64,000 nt of DNA from Gnetum montanum (Eukaryota; Streptophyta; Gnetopsida; Gnetales; Gnetaceae), in assembly GCA_015680685.1 (NCBI GenBank), contig MNCI01037900.1:323595-387594 (forward strand), written 5' to 3'. Each line of letters opens with the position of its first letter. The stretch's first letter is position 1. Made by a program: the position numbers and the translations under genes. The notes under the pieces are model-generated. The model did no database searches and was not told the origin of the DNA. It saw only the letters and a program-made list of their open reading frames with translations. Shown one piece after another: positions 37,039 to 46,727 of the stretch.

Positions 37039-37830
37039 TGATGAGCCGCGATATTGTGTACGCAATATCGCATCCGCCACACGATATCGCATCCTGCCTC
37101 ATCTTCTATAAATAAGAGACGGTGCCCTTTTGTTCAAAGTAGTTAGACTTAGACCCTTAGCCAGATTCTTATACTTTAGTAATTCCAAAGTTAGAATAAT
37201 TTTTGTGTGCCCGTAGTAGGATTCATAGAGTGAACAGAACTTTATTTGAGCAATTTGTACCTGAGCACACATTTGTGTATGGAAATAAAGATGAACTTTA
37301 TGATAAAACTTGCAGCATACAAATTAAGCTAATTAGTAATTAATTATTGTTGAATGTTCAATTCTTTCCTAGTTAATTAATCTCTCTCTCTCAACCATCA
37401 ATCCTCTTAGTTAAGTACACTCAGTACAACCACTTCGAGCATGCGTGTAGTGCTTGGTAGCCCAATAACTATTAGCGTTTGGTAATCCCAGCAGTGTTGC
37501 ACTAGTTCAGGATGTATACGAAAAGTGGGAACAAATACTGCTGTTAGGAACATTTAGAACTTAGTTAATGTAAGTTAGTCACTTAGTTCTCTCTCCCTCT
37601 CCTTTATTAGCAGAAGACATCAAAAAGGTAAAAGCTATAAAAATCACATACCTCAAGCTTACTTAACCATACAACTGTGACAATACAAGTAAGTTTGGGA
37701 AGACAACGATTGATTAACCTTGAGTGTTCCATTAAGGCATGTAAGCACTTAGTCCTTGGAGTTCGACCGGATCGCGTGTGAAACACTCGTATTTGTATGG
37801 TTGAGTGTAGGGGTACCTCGCCACTCATCA
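37039..37830 (+). mobile_element. solo LTR, 792 bp
   Basis: It starts TGATGAGCCGCGATATTG and ends GGGGTACCTCGCCACTCATCA. It is flanked by 5-bp duplications and missing from the equivalent site in R1. A TATA box (CTATAAATAAGAG) is near 37,106. The 3' block TTCGACCGGATCGCGTGTGAA is shared with the other LTRs of the family. It is younger-looking than its neighbours because CpGs are kept. It arose by recombination between two LTRs of an element inserted into the coiled-coil ORF. Confidence 0.9.
37048..37071. other. CpG-rich hairpin near the solo LTR start
   Basis: Arms GCGATATTG (37,048-37,056) and CAATATCGC (37,063-37,071) are perfectly inverted around a 6-base loop. A further partial arm CGATATCGC follows at 37,082. 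None of the other LTRs here has this. Confidence 0.75.
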
Positions 37831-37835
37831 GTGGT
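37831..37835 (+). repeat. right target-site duplication of solo LTR
   Basis: GTGGT, matching the original site in R1; the left copy is ATGGT. Confidence 0.75.
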
Positions 37836-38840
37836 GTTCTAACGATCCTTGGTAGAGGCTACTTAGCAAAAAATTCATCACCTGTGAAATGTTGATGAGC
37901 ATAAACAATAGTTAACCAACTTTATCTATCAACAATAAGAGTAACTAGCCAAATAAAACATATAGCTAAGGAGATTGGTAGTTGAAAACAAAAACCTCTT
38001 CATGGAGGAGGTCTGTGCCCTTCACCAGAAGACTGCAATAGAGGTAGCCACCTAGAAATCAGAGGCTCTTAAATTTAAAAGATTCAAGGATCATTACAGA
38101 GATCAAGTCAATCTATAGAAAGAAGTTAATGAAAAGCATATCTAGTTGATGAAGGCAAAAGTAAATGAAACCCTCTAGCAAGAAAGAGAAATAATCCACA
38201 TGAAGGAGTTGCACATGGAGGAGATGATAGAATGCATGGAGCTGGCCAATCTCTGATATGCAAATCTAGCTATGTTAACTGTCGAATGACATGGTTAGAA
38301 TTAGAGAAGTAAGTGGCCAACTTGTATTTGTTGTACAAGGCTAAGTTCAAGCACCACAAAGACATCAAGAAAAAGCTTGGAATGGAAAACATGAAACTCA
38401 AGGTTCTTGAGTACAAATACATTGATCAAGGATCTACTGCTGAGAACCTGGTTAAAAGAATGAATGACTACTAAGAGCTATAAAACATAGTCAAGGCATT
38501 CAATGTCAAACACAAACAATTCATTGCCTAGTTTGTCAACATTAAGGAGTTGTTTGTAATAATTCCCTATTCGTGGAATATCCCCATTCTAGCCCACATT
38601 GACAATGTTGCATGAATTATGAATGGTTCCCAAAGTAAGGAGGAGAAGATGAAGGCATTACTAGACACCTTTCACCTTCCACTAGAGGTTGCAACCACAG
38701 TAGAACAACCACAACTATCTTAGCCACCACACACGTCCAAAGCTAGCAAAGGTCCTTTAGGACCTTAGGAACCTCCACCACCTTAGACTATCTAATCTTC
38801 ACAATCGCCTTCATGCCATCAAAAGATGTGTTGTCCAGTT

Positions 38841-39018
38841 TTGATTATTGATGTCATGGTGTTCAATTTTTTGTTATGAACACCACAATTTTTTGTAATG
38901 TTGTTGATTCATACACTCAGATACTTAGTTTGTCAAGTTAGTGTGTTATGTCAAGATTCAGTTAATAATTTCATACCTTCCCAATTTTGTAAAGGAATTT
39001 GAGGACAAGTTTTCATTT
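38841..39018 (+). other. 3' untranslated region of coiled-coil element copy 2
   Basis: No ORF. The words AATTTCATACCTTCCCAATTTTG and GGAATTTGAGGACAAGTTTTCATTTAA match, in reverse, the sequence beside the 3' LTR of Athila-type element M (46,725-46,790). Two elements with different coding content thus share the 3' terminal region. Confidence 0.65.
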
Positions 39019-39031
39019 AATTGTGGGGGTA
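39019..39031 (+). other. polypurine tract
   Basis: AATTGTGGGGGTA lies directly before the LTR start TGATGAATC; same arrangement as at 27,513. Confidence 0.78.
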
Positions 39032-39970
39032 TGATGAATCATCATTGTGTCGCATCAATGGGTCCCCATCGATGTGGCCTCATCAACATGGCCCCATCCA
39101 CGTGGTGTTGCCCCTTTGACGAAGCCACATCAACATAGCATTTGCTATGCCTATGGGGCCCAATTGACATAACTCTTAAATAAAGTCTATAGATACATGC
39201 TCATCAGCCGTGTTTATGACATGTCCTGTAATAGTTGTAGTAGAGCTCTTGCAATTTTGTCATTTGAAAATTAGAATATTTTTCTAAGTATCTACAACAA
39301 GAGTTACAAAGTGTATAGATCTTTATTTGAGCATTGTTGTACCTAAACACACCAATGTGAACAGTAATAAAGAAGATCCTTTTGATCAAACCTTATGGCA
39401 CTTGGAATAGATTAGTGATTCATTTATGCATTCATTGCTTTTATTAATTATACAATTAATTAAGCTAAATTAGATTTCAAATGACTAATTAATTAATTAA
39501 GCTAAATAGATTAAATACATAAGTATGACCACTTCAAGTGTAAACATGTATTCGCTTGGTAATCCCAGTAGCATTATTGCTTGGTTTGCCTAGTAGCATA
39601 ACACTTGGCAATCCCAGTAGTGGATACATGGGTTCAGGACGTGTACAGAAAGTGGGACCAAATGCTTATGTTAGAACTAGTTAGACATTAGTTAATTTGT
39701 TAAATTAAATTTATTATTAAATTACTTCATTTCTCTATTTTAAGCACCAAGAACATAAAACAATAAAAATCATATGCCTCAATTACACTTAACCATACTA
39801 GGTGCATGTCAAGTGTAATTGAGAAGACAATAAATGACTATTAGGGAAAAGTTCACTTCCTAAAAGACTAGTGTACTGGAAGACATAGAGTCCATGAAAT
39901 TTGACTGGATTGTGCATGAATACTTCATGATTTGTATGGTTGGACATAGAGATACCTCGACCACTCATCA
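39032..39970 (+). mobile_element. complete 3' LTR of coiled-coil element copy 2, 939 bp
   Basis: It starts with the palindrome TGATGAATCATCA and ends GATACCTCGACCACTCATCA. A polypurine tract precedes it, and no primer site follows, so it is a 3' LTR. It carries the family-wide words CTTGGTAATCCCAGTAG and TTTGACTGGATTGTGCATGAA. A cluster of CCCCATCGATGTGGCC / CCCCATCCACGTGG words lies near its start. The right flank is Tat pol in the opposite sense, so the element had inserted in an older Tat copy. Confidence 0.88.
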
Positions 39971-41460
39971 AATATCTTTTTGATTTTAGCTTCCATGGCT
40001 GGTTCAAAAGATGAATTAAACTTCCTTTAATTTTACCTTGCCACCTTACAATATTTGATTAATGGAATCTTGTGAGTCATCACATCATATCTAAATACTC
40101 TAAGATTATCATAAGACCATGTAGAATTATCCAAATTATCATTTAACAAAAATAACACTTTTTGTCTAAAAAAAAAGATCATTTCCTTGGATGATATTCA
40201 ACATTTTTGGCTTTTCTCTAGTTCCTAGATTTATCATTTCCTAAGCTTAACCATCTGGATTTTGAATGTCAATTCCCCTTAGCAACCTTTTGTTAAAATC
40301 ATGCTCATAATTGACTATCTTTTTGGGAATAAAATTTGGCCTAACATGTGATGTAACTTCTTATTTAGACATAACTTTATTTTCAAATTCTTCCCTAGTA
40401 TTTAAGAACCTAAGTAAATGCTCATCATCTTAAAACACTTGGAAGTGTTCTACATTATCTAGGATTGAAGGCTAATTTTCAATTTCAATCACAACTCTCT
40501 TGTGTTTTCTAATCTTTAATGGATCTAATGTTGAGGCCACTATTATTAGCTTATCCGCTAACTAGTTTATTTCTTTATATATATTCTTTATTTCATACTA
40601 CTCAAAGTGGCCTAATAAGTTATATATGAGTTGTTTATATGACTTTGAAAATGAGCTTTTCACTACACATTCATCCTTATCCTATTCACAAATAACCTTG
40701 AATTCCCCTTAATTATAATTCTTTTAATTCCTTCCTCCAAAGTTGTTCTAATTCTGATACATAGGGCTTCATACTCAGCTTTATTATTCATACATGGGAA
40801 TGATAAAGGTATATCTTTGAAAATTTTCTAGAAATTGTTATTTGTTAATACTATTCAAGCTCTAACACCTTTTGAATTACAAGACACATCAAAATACATT
40901 TTTCATTTTTCATTGCTTTGAATTTCTTCTCTTTCTAGGATTTGGACTTCTCTAAGTAAACATACTTCTATATCAATATCTTTGGTTTGAATAACTTTGT
41001 TCTTTCTATCAGAAGTAATGTTCTTGATCATTAAGAGTTCACTGTATATATGTATTTGATTAGACTTTCGCTTCCATAATAGCGATGTGTGAATATTCTG
41101 TCGAGATATATATTCAGAAAAATTTTTACTCCAAATCTAACCTAGCAAGAGTCTACATGCATCTAGGATATTAGCTACTTGAATGGTTATCCTACTTCTA
41201 ACATGAGGTTCTAAAGCAATTTAAAGTAAATCATTTGGTAATTGACTCAAAATTTAACTCTGCTCTTATTCACTTAAATAATTTTCTTATTAGATTGTTT
41301 TGGTGACAATCCTAATTATTTACAAATAGAAAGGAACATGATAGTGAATGTAGCTCCTGAATCAACTAAATAATTATGCAAATGTTTGTCATTTAATTTA
41401 ATTTTTAGAAGAAAAGGAGAAGCTTTTTTATTTGGAGCACAAGAATAGTTGGATTTTACT
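39971..41460 (-). pseudogene. Tat pol remnant: protease and archaeal-type RNase H, RT missing
   Basis: Minus strand, from right: APNKKASPFLLKIKLNDK, then YLVDSGATFTIMFLSICK (about 41,375-41,325), a protease active site of the D-S-G-A form; VANILDACRLLLG near 41,160 could be its ILGRPW end. Only about 0.4 kb later comes MYFDVSCNSKGV (about 40,900), then FPCMNNKAEYEALCI (40,790) and KDECVVKSSFSKSYKQLIYN (40,680). These are the FDGSxxxxGAG, NNxAEYEAL and following blocks of the second, archaeal-type RNase H of Tat elements. RT and the first RNase H, about 1.3 kb in a full element, are absent. The remainder down to 39,971 is low-quality pol (YDVMTHKIPLIKYCKVARL). Confidence 0.68.
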
Positions 41461-42896
41461 ATTTTTTTTTATTGCAAATTTTTGGTGACCGTGTGGGATT
41501 GTAAATGTTTTCCTTTAGTCTCATGAATGAGATCACAAGAAATGAAGGTGTTTCTTTAAACTTGAGTTTAGGTGCTTGCTGGTCTCTAGTAACACCAAGG
41601 CCCAAATACCTCCAAATAAACTTAGTGATAATAGAGCGAACTAATTATAAATGTGTGTTTGCTGTTATGAATGTCAAAATGCTTGGGCTTGTGTATGAAA
41701 TTGAAACTAGCTATAAAAGAAATTAAGTGAACCTTGTTGAATACTGTGAGTCATTAAAGATTCCTATTTTGTTAAGTCACTTGGTCTATATAGCCCCTAT
41801 AGTACATTGCTTGAAACAAATAAAATTTCACATAAATGCTTGAGTACAATTCTGCGGAAATCTACCTCTAATTTCCCTTAGAGAGAAAGTTTGACAAGAA
41901 AACTAGAAATAGAATGAAATTCAATGGATTTAGAAAAAAAAATATTTGTTTGAAATCTCAAACATTTAGGTGAGTATATAATTGTCCAAACCCTCTAAGC
42001 TCAACAAGTAATTTGATAAAAGACACTCTTATTAAACTACCAAAAAACATTGTAAACAACAAAGTACAAGCTTTTATTTGGCTAGTTAATAGTTGTCAAA
42101 AATTGCAAACAATAGAGCTAACCGAAAAAATTTGACAATTTCAAGATTGAAATATCAAGGCAACAAACTCTTAAAAAATGAAGCTATTTCAAATCAGCTC
42201 AAAGTATCAAAGATTTTTCTAGACCCTCTAGACTCAAATAGGCAATTATATAAAGACATTACCATTAAATTGCTCAAGATGCTTTCTAAAGAGAACATAA
42301 GCTCTTATATGGCAACCAAATAGAAGTCTTGAATTGCGTGAAAATAGAGTTATAAGAGTAATCTAGAAAATCCAAAAATCACATGCCAAACACAATACTA
42401 TCTAAACATTAGCTAAGCAACGAAGACAAAATAAGAAGAAAAGAACTCATAGGATTAAAACAAAGCAACTGAATTGGTGTCTTTAGCAAGCCATGCTTTA
42501 CAATCTTTAATATATTTCTTCCAAGTTTCTCCTCAAAATTCCCCCCTCCTTTGAATTCTATCCTTAAACCCTTTTTATAGTGGTTTTTGAGTAGTTACAA
42601 TCATCTTAAGAGATTACGATGAGTTACAAATATCTAGGGGATTAACTTATAACCATCATAAGAAGTTATAACTACCATAGGAAGTTACAACTTTTATAAA
42701 AATACAAGCGTCTTGTTGGATAATTATCCAATAAACTCCCTTTCTTAAAACATAACCTTTTTTTTAAATCAAAGCATGTATATAATATTTATGAAATGAA
42801 AAACTTTTGAAGCCAAAATTCTCTTGAGAATTAAAATCAAAAGAATCACATGCTATGATATTTTACAAAAGGAAAGCAACCAACTTTTCCAAGGAG
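41461..42896 (-). other. non-coding LTR-like segment X1 with TATA box
   Basis: No gene is supported. It resembles 55,870-57,190 (X2) in blocks such as AATTCAATGGATTTAGAAAAAAAAA, GGTGCTTGCTGGTCTCTAGTAACACCAAG and AGTTACAATCATC. On the minus strand CCACTATAAAAAGGG near 42,575 is a good TATA box, and X2 has CTATATAAAGG at the same place. That suggests a promoter-bearing LTR of the gag/chitinase-carrying element. No TG/CA ends were found. Confidence 0.5.
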
Positions 42897-43860
42897 TTAA
42901 TATCGGCCTTGAACTTGCACTAGTGTAGAATATTCTCCTTGAACATAAGGTACAACATTAAGATCATTGCTCTTCATATATGTATCAACACCAATGTTAC
43001 CATGCTCAGCAGCTCTTTCCAAAGAATAAACAACATCAACTGCCTCACCTACAGAGATGCAACTTCGACAATGCATCGCATTCCATGCATAATTCATCAA
43101 ATCAATGTCCATGTCCATGCCCCACTTTCGTTTGTTCCTATTTATCCAGCAGTCACAGATGTAAAATCTAGGTGTTACATATCGATAACTGCAACTATTG
43201 TTCTAGTCCATCCTTCTGGTGTCGCCATGGCCTGCTACCCACTCGTTGCTCTCTGCTTGCTACCGTGTGCTGCCGCTGTTGCTGTGTTGTGCCTACTGTG
43301 CAGCAACGTCACTGTTCGCAGCATTGTTGCTGCCGCACCTACCGTTTTCTACCCTCGCACAAGTACCACTTGCCATGATCAGCATCCATTTACTTGCAGC
43401 AAAATGAGCTTGAACGAACACCATATCTGGATCGCAGACCTTCCAGACGTTTGTCTATTAAACCCTGCAACTCTGGAATTGAATTCTTCAAAATTTTGTT
43501 GCCAGCACTATCTGATTCCGCAACCAGTTCGATATATGTAACCTGAATTTCGTCAAGATCATCATTTAACCTTGTTGACAACTTATTAAACTCTTCTTGA
43601 GCTTCCCTGTCTGCATTTGCATCTTAAGGCATTTGGGGAATCTGGCAGCGGGAGCATCCAGTTCCCTAAGAATGGTGGAGTAGGATCTTTCAACACCACG
43701 TTTGAAGGATTCAAGTGCAATAGAGACCATGTGTCTATCATCGAAGGTGCTTTGCACACCAGGGCTAGCAGTCGATCCGTTGTGGTGGTACGGCTATGCC
43801 GGTTTTGGGGTGTGCATAATTGTGAAGTTGAGATTGAGGTGCTTTGCATCCAGCTGCTTT
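42897..43860 (-). pseudogene. unrecognised GC-richer coding-like stretch
   Basis: Open frames on the minus strand at 43,118-42,897 (SVGEAVDVVYSLERAAEHGN), 43,581-43,390 (DDLDEIQVTYIELVAESDSA) and 43,757-43,566 (STFDDRHMVSIALESFKRGV, then LRELDAPAARF) look protein-like and are less AT-rich than the surroundings. The last one is conserved in D2 (57,245-57,420). I do not recognise a family. They lie directly downstream, on the same strand, of the GH19 fragment and may be further pieces of captured gene sequence. The 200-codon plus-strand frame 42,939-43,541 overlaps them and is probably a shadow. Confidence 0.4.
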
Positions 43861-44400
43861 GATTCGATCGGTGAGAATATAGTCACCCATGATAACGTCA
43901 TGGCAGGAGGTTTTGGAAGTTAGGAGATTGTGGAGTCATCTAGTACTAGATGGCTATCTTGAATGATACAATGGGATCTGTGGCAACCAGGTCAAGATTG
44001 CTGAGCAAGTCTAGACCTAGAGCTTTACCAGCCTCAGCGTAATTGTAGTTCAATGATAGCTAAATGGGGCTGCGCCAGTAGTACGTCTGGCCCATCACAC
44101 ACGGATAATGTGTTGTGTCACAGCAATCGGGACCGGCGTCTCCATTGATTTCCCTATTAACAATTTGGACACCTGCGGCGGTGATAATTTCAGTCTTGAG
44201 TGGGACGATTTGGGGGACGCTAGCATCAAATGAAAGGATATCAAGATCCGCTCCAGGGGTAGTAGAGATGGCCAGGACAGATGATGAGCGAGGACGTGCT
44301 ACCGGACTATTCTTTGCAGGCGTATCTAGAAGTGATTTATGTTTTTCCCCAAATGAAAATGTATGTTTAAGGCTCGCATTCAATAGAAACGTACCAACGA
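43861..44400 (-). pseudogene. GH19 chitinase fragment, copy 1
   Basis: The minus strand reads REINGDAGPDCCDTTHYPCV (about 44,156-44,100), then [19 protein letters not shown], then [20 protein letters not shown], then [15 protein letters not shown] and, after a shift, HDVIMGDY. GH19 chitinases have the order WGYCF, GRGPIQLSWNYNYGxAG, LVATDPVISFKTALWFWM and TPQSPKPSCHDVITG. These enzymes hydrolyse chitin in plant defence. Lesions: G-R-G reads W-R-S, the Gln after PI is TAG, both Trp of the WYW motif are TAG, and a frameshift precedes HDVI. About 50 bp including WGYCF are lost compared with copy 2. Only the central catalytic core is recognisable. Confidence 0.85.
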
Positions 44401-45100
44401 CAATGCAAAGAGTTGACGGAAATATTCATTTCTCGTTAAAATTTCCAGACAGTGTCATTGCTAACATTGACCAGTAGGTTAAATTTAATTAGACAACCGA
44501 CATCACCATGAAGTCTTTCAAACGGTGGATCCACTTGGATAATAGGAACGTTTAATTTGGTTCCATGGGATTGATTGCATCGTTGTATAGTTATCTAAAC
44601 CCTAAAGCCCCTAGGGGCTTCCTTGAGTGATGCAACCTTCCTAATTCTGCAACACTCTTGGTGTTCATCTTCATAAAACGAGAAAGATCCCTTGCTTCTC
44701 ACCCTTGAAAAATAGCATATAACATTCATAAAAAGATGGATGAAATATATCTCATAAAGCTTGCTCCATGAAATATATCTCATAAAGCTTGCTCCATTAA
44801 AAAGATTCACCAACCTTCTTCTTCACCTCAACCATCTCTAAAACTTTTCTTTGCTAACTTCCCATTTGTAGAATCTTATATATATTAACAATTGCTTTCA
44901 CATGTTTTAAATCCTCTATTAGGTCATATTTTCCATTGCCATAAACTCTTGACTTCCTAAACCATTTGTTAGATGACTGATTTTTTTTATCTTGATCAAT
45001 CTGTATATTTTTCTCCTTTTTTCTTTCCTTTTCATTTGGTTCAAAAACTTTCCTTTTAGTAGAAGGATCAAAAATAGCATTTGAAGGCATGGATCTAGTT
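44401..45100 (-). other. degraded gag-distal sequence, no clear product
   Basis: Contains a Lys/Glu-rich minus-strand frame (45,090-44,854; FEPNEKERKKEKNIQIDQDK) that continues the gag region in another frame. A tandem pair of TGAAATATATCTCATAAAGCTTGCTCCA lies at 44,738-44,796. D2 has a single copy of the latter (58,436-58,464). Confidence 0.5.
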
Positions 45101-45847
45101 TTCTTTTTTTTTCTCTTTTTTTTCTTTTTATCTTAAGTTGTATTTAAATCCATCATTATTATTGCATTCTTCATCTGAAGATGAATCTCCTTTTGAAGTT
45201 GCTAAAGAGGAAATATCACTTGATTCACTTTGGGAAGATTTTTTGACATAATGAATACTAGAAGCTTGACTATCAAACTCAATATCTAGGAAATTTGACG
45301 TCCCTGTGTTATTATCATTCTTTAAATCTATCAATTTGGTATCTTAATGTTTATGTTTTCTATTCTTGTTTTCCTTTTCAATCTTAACTTTAGCTAGTGC
45401 TTTTTCTAACTTGACTACTTTGTTGGACAACTCCTTCATTAGCTTTCCTTTTCCAAAATCTTCATTTTTTTGGTCTTTTTCTTTATTACTTATAGAGGGA
45501 AAGGCTTTAAACTGAGCTATGTCTTTCATAGAAACTAATGTTTTTTGCTTATTCTCAATTGAACAATATCTTCATTAGCTAAGTTTAATTGTTTTTCTAG
45601 CTGAATGGCTTTGTTAAAGAAATCATTCAAGATTACTGAATTTGGGGTACTTCTTATCTAGATTAAAGTGCTTGGATTGATATCATCTAAATATATATCT
45701 CTAAGCACTTCATCTAAATGTATATATTTCTTTTGAAACAATCCACAAATCTATTGGAATTTAATATTAAATTCTCTAACTGATTCTTTAGAACCTTGTT
45801 TAGCTTGAACTAACCTGTAATACAACTACAATTAGTTAATTTGATTA
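45101..45847 (-). pseudogene. Ty3-type gag, C-terminal half (split by element M)
   Basis: Minus strand: LQLYYRLVQAKQGSKESVRE, then FNIKFQQICGLFQKKYIHLD (about 45,830-45,740), which is the second half of a retrotransposon gag domain. A Lys/Glu-rich helical part follows (KVVKLEKALAKVKIEKENKN, 45,440) and a Ser/Asp-rich end (SLATSKGDSSSDEECNNNDG, 45,200). The first half lies beyond the nested element at 55,268-55,860. Stops are few, so the gag was not very decayed when M inserted. Confidence 0.75.
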
Positions 45848-45852
45848 CCAAA
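45848..45852. repeat. target-site duplication of element M, left
   Basis: CCAAA directly before TGATGAGC; identical CCAAA at 55,263-55,267. Confidence 0.9.
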
Positions 45853-46714
45853 TGATGAGCGGCGAGGTATCCCTACGCTCAACCATACGAATACAAGCGT
45901 TTCACACACAATCTGGTCAAATTCCAAGGACTAAGTGCCTATGTGCCTTTGTGGAACAAGGACAGGTTGGTTGATCATTGTCTTCCCAAACATACTTGTA
46001 TGTCACGATTGTATGATTAAGTAAGCATGAGGCATATGATTTTTATATCTTTTATGTTTTTATGTCCTTTGCTAATAAGGGAGAAGAGAGATAACTAAGT
46101 GACTAATTTATCTTAACTACTCATTAACTAAGTTCTAGCTAATTCTAACACCAGCATCCATTCTCACTTGCCGTACACATTCTAAATGAATGTAACACTA
46201 CTAAGATTACCAAATGCTAATTGTTACTAGATTACCAAGTGTTACACACATGCTCGAAGTGATCGTATTGGGTGTAGTTTAACGATTTGCTTAATTGATC
46301 AAAATGAATTGCTACACTAATAACATAAATGTAAAGTGCATAAAATAAAATAAAATAAAATAAATGCGTAAGAAAAAAAAATCTCAAGTGCTACAAGAAT
46401 GAATCAAAGGGCTCGTCTTTATTGCCATACACAAGGTGTGCTCAGGTACATAATGCTCAAATAAAGATCCATCCACACTTAGACTTCCTACTACGGGCAC
46501 TTGGAAAATACTCTAACTTTCAAATAGACTACAAGATTTTTCGCTACTTGACTACTAAAAGATTTCTCTCTCAATTGTGTGCTTGGGCACTGTATTTATA
46601 GGCTTGGGAGCAACTACTCTAATAATTAGAGTAACCCCTCTAATGATTAGAATAAACCGCTAGAGAAACTACTCTAATAATTAGAATAAACTACTAGAGT
46701 AACCGCTCTTATCA
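45853..46714 (-). mobile_element. 3' LTR of element M, 862 bp
   Basis: Plus-strand reading TGATGAGCGGCGAGGTATCC to ACCGCTCTTATCA. A TATA box on the minus strand (CTATAAATACAGTG) lies near 46,600, and three units of a 36-bp repeat lie upstream of it (46,615-46,705). An ATAAA pentamer run lies at 46,340-46,365. Confidence 0.92.
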
Positions 46715-46727
46715 TACCCCCACAACT
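46715..46727 (-). other. polypurine tract of element M
   Basis: On the minus strand AGTTGTGGGGGTA directly precedes the LTR start TGATAAGAGCGG. Confidence 0.8.

Larger units (their letters stand above)
35913..38840 (+). pseudogene. coiled-coil ORF, copy 2 (5' truncated, split by solo LTR)
   Basis: It begins inside the globular domain (LNPMVRLSKITTLFTHACIT) and continues with SGRFPINLP, then VSKVVELRVQIIDLAFLNLA (36,905) up to GVMDM, where the solo LTR 37,039-37,830 intervenes. It resumes with VVF*RSLVEAT and the helical part (NETLxQEREIIHMKELHMEE near 38,165) and ends in the Pro-rich tail (about 38,760). Many stops are at the same positions as in copy 1, so the ORF was already broken before the duplication. 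Confidence 0.68.
35913..40720 (+). repeat. direct repeat R2 (partner R1 at 25,156-28,501)
   Basis: It holds coiled-coil ORF copy 2 without its start, a solo LTR insertion, polypurine tract, complete LTR and Tat RNase H remnant. The left junction is abrupt inside gag B. On the right, R2 runs on smoothly into more Tat pol, so the R2 right flank is the ancestral one, while the R1 left flank is ancestral on the other side. Confidence 0.88.
41520..45345. repeat. direct repeat D1 (partner D2 at 55,870-59,025)
   Basis: This block of X segment, GH19 fragment and gag C-terminus is repeated in the same orientation. D1 has an extra 0.7 kb (42.9-43.6 kb), while D2 has about 50 bp of chitinase that D1 has lost. 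Homology stops sharply at CAATTTRGTATCTTA (45,345 and about 59,025). Confidence 0.8.

Noticed and set aside
42939-43541. 200-codon plus-strand ORF, the longest plus-strand frame outside elements
   Set aside because: It lies antisense to protein-like minus-strand frames, has no recognisable domain, and is rich in Cys/Ala/Val runs typical of a shadow frame in less AT-rich DNA. The part covering 42.9-43.6 kb has no counterpart in D2.
44115-44477. 120-codon plus-strand ORF conserved at 57,923-58,171
   Set aside because: It is the antisense of the captured chitinase region; conservation comes from duplication of the block.
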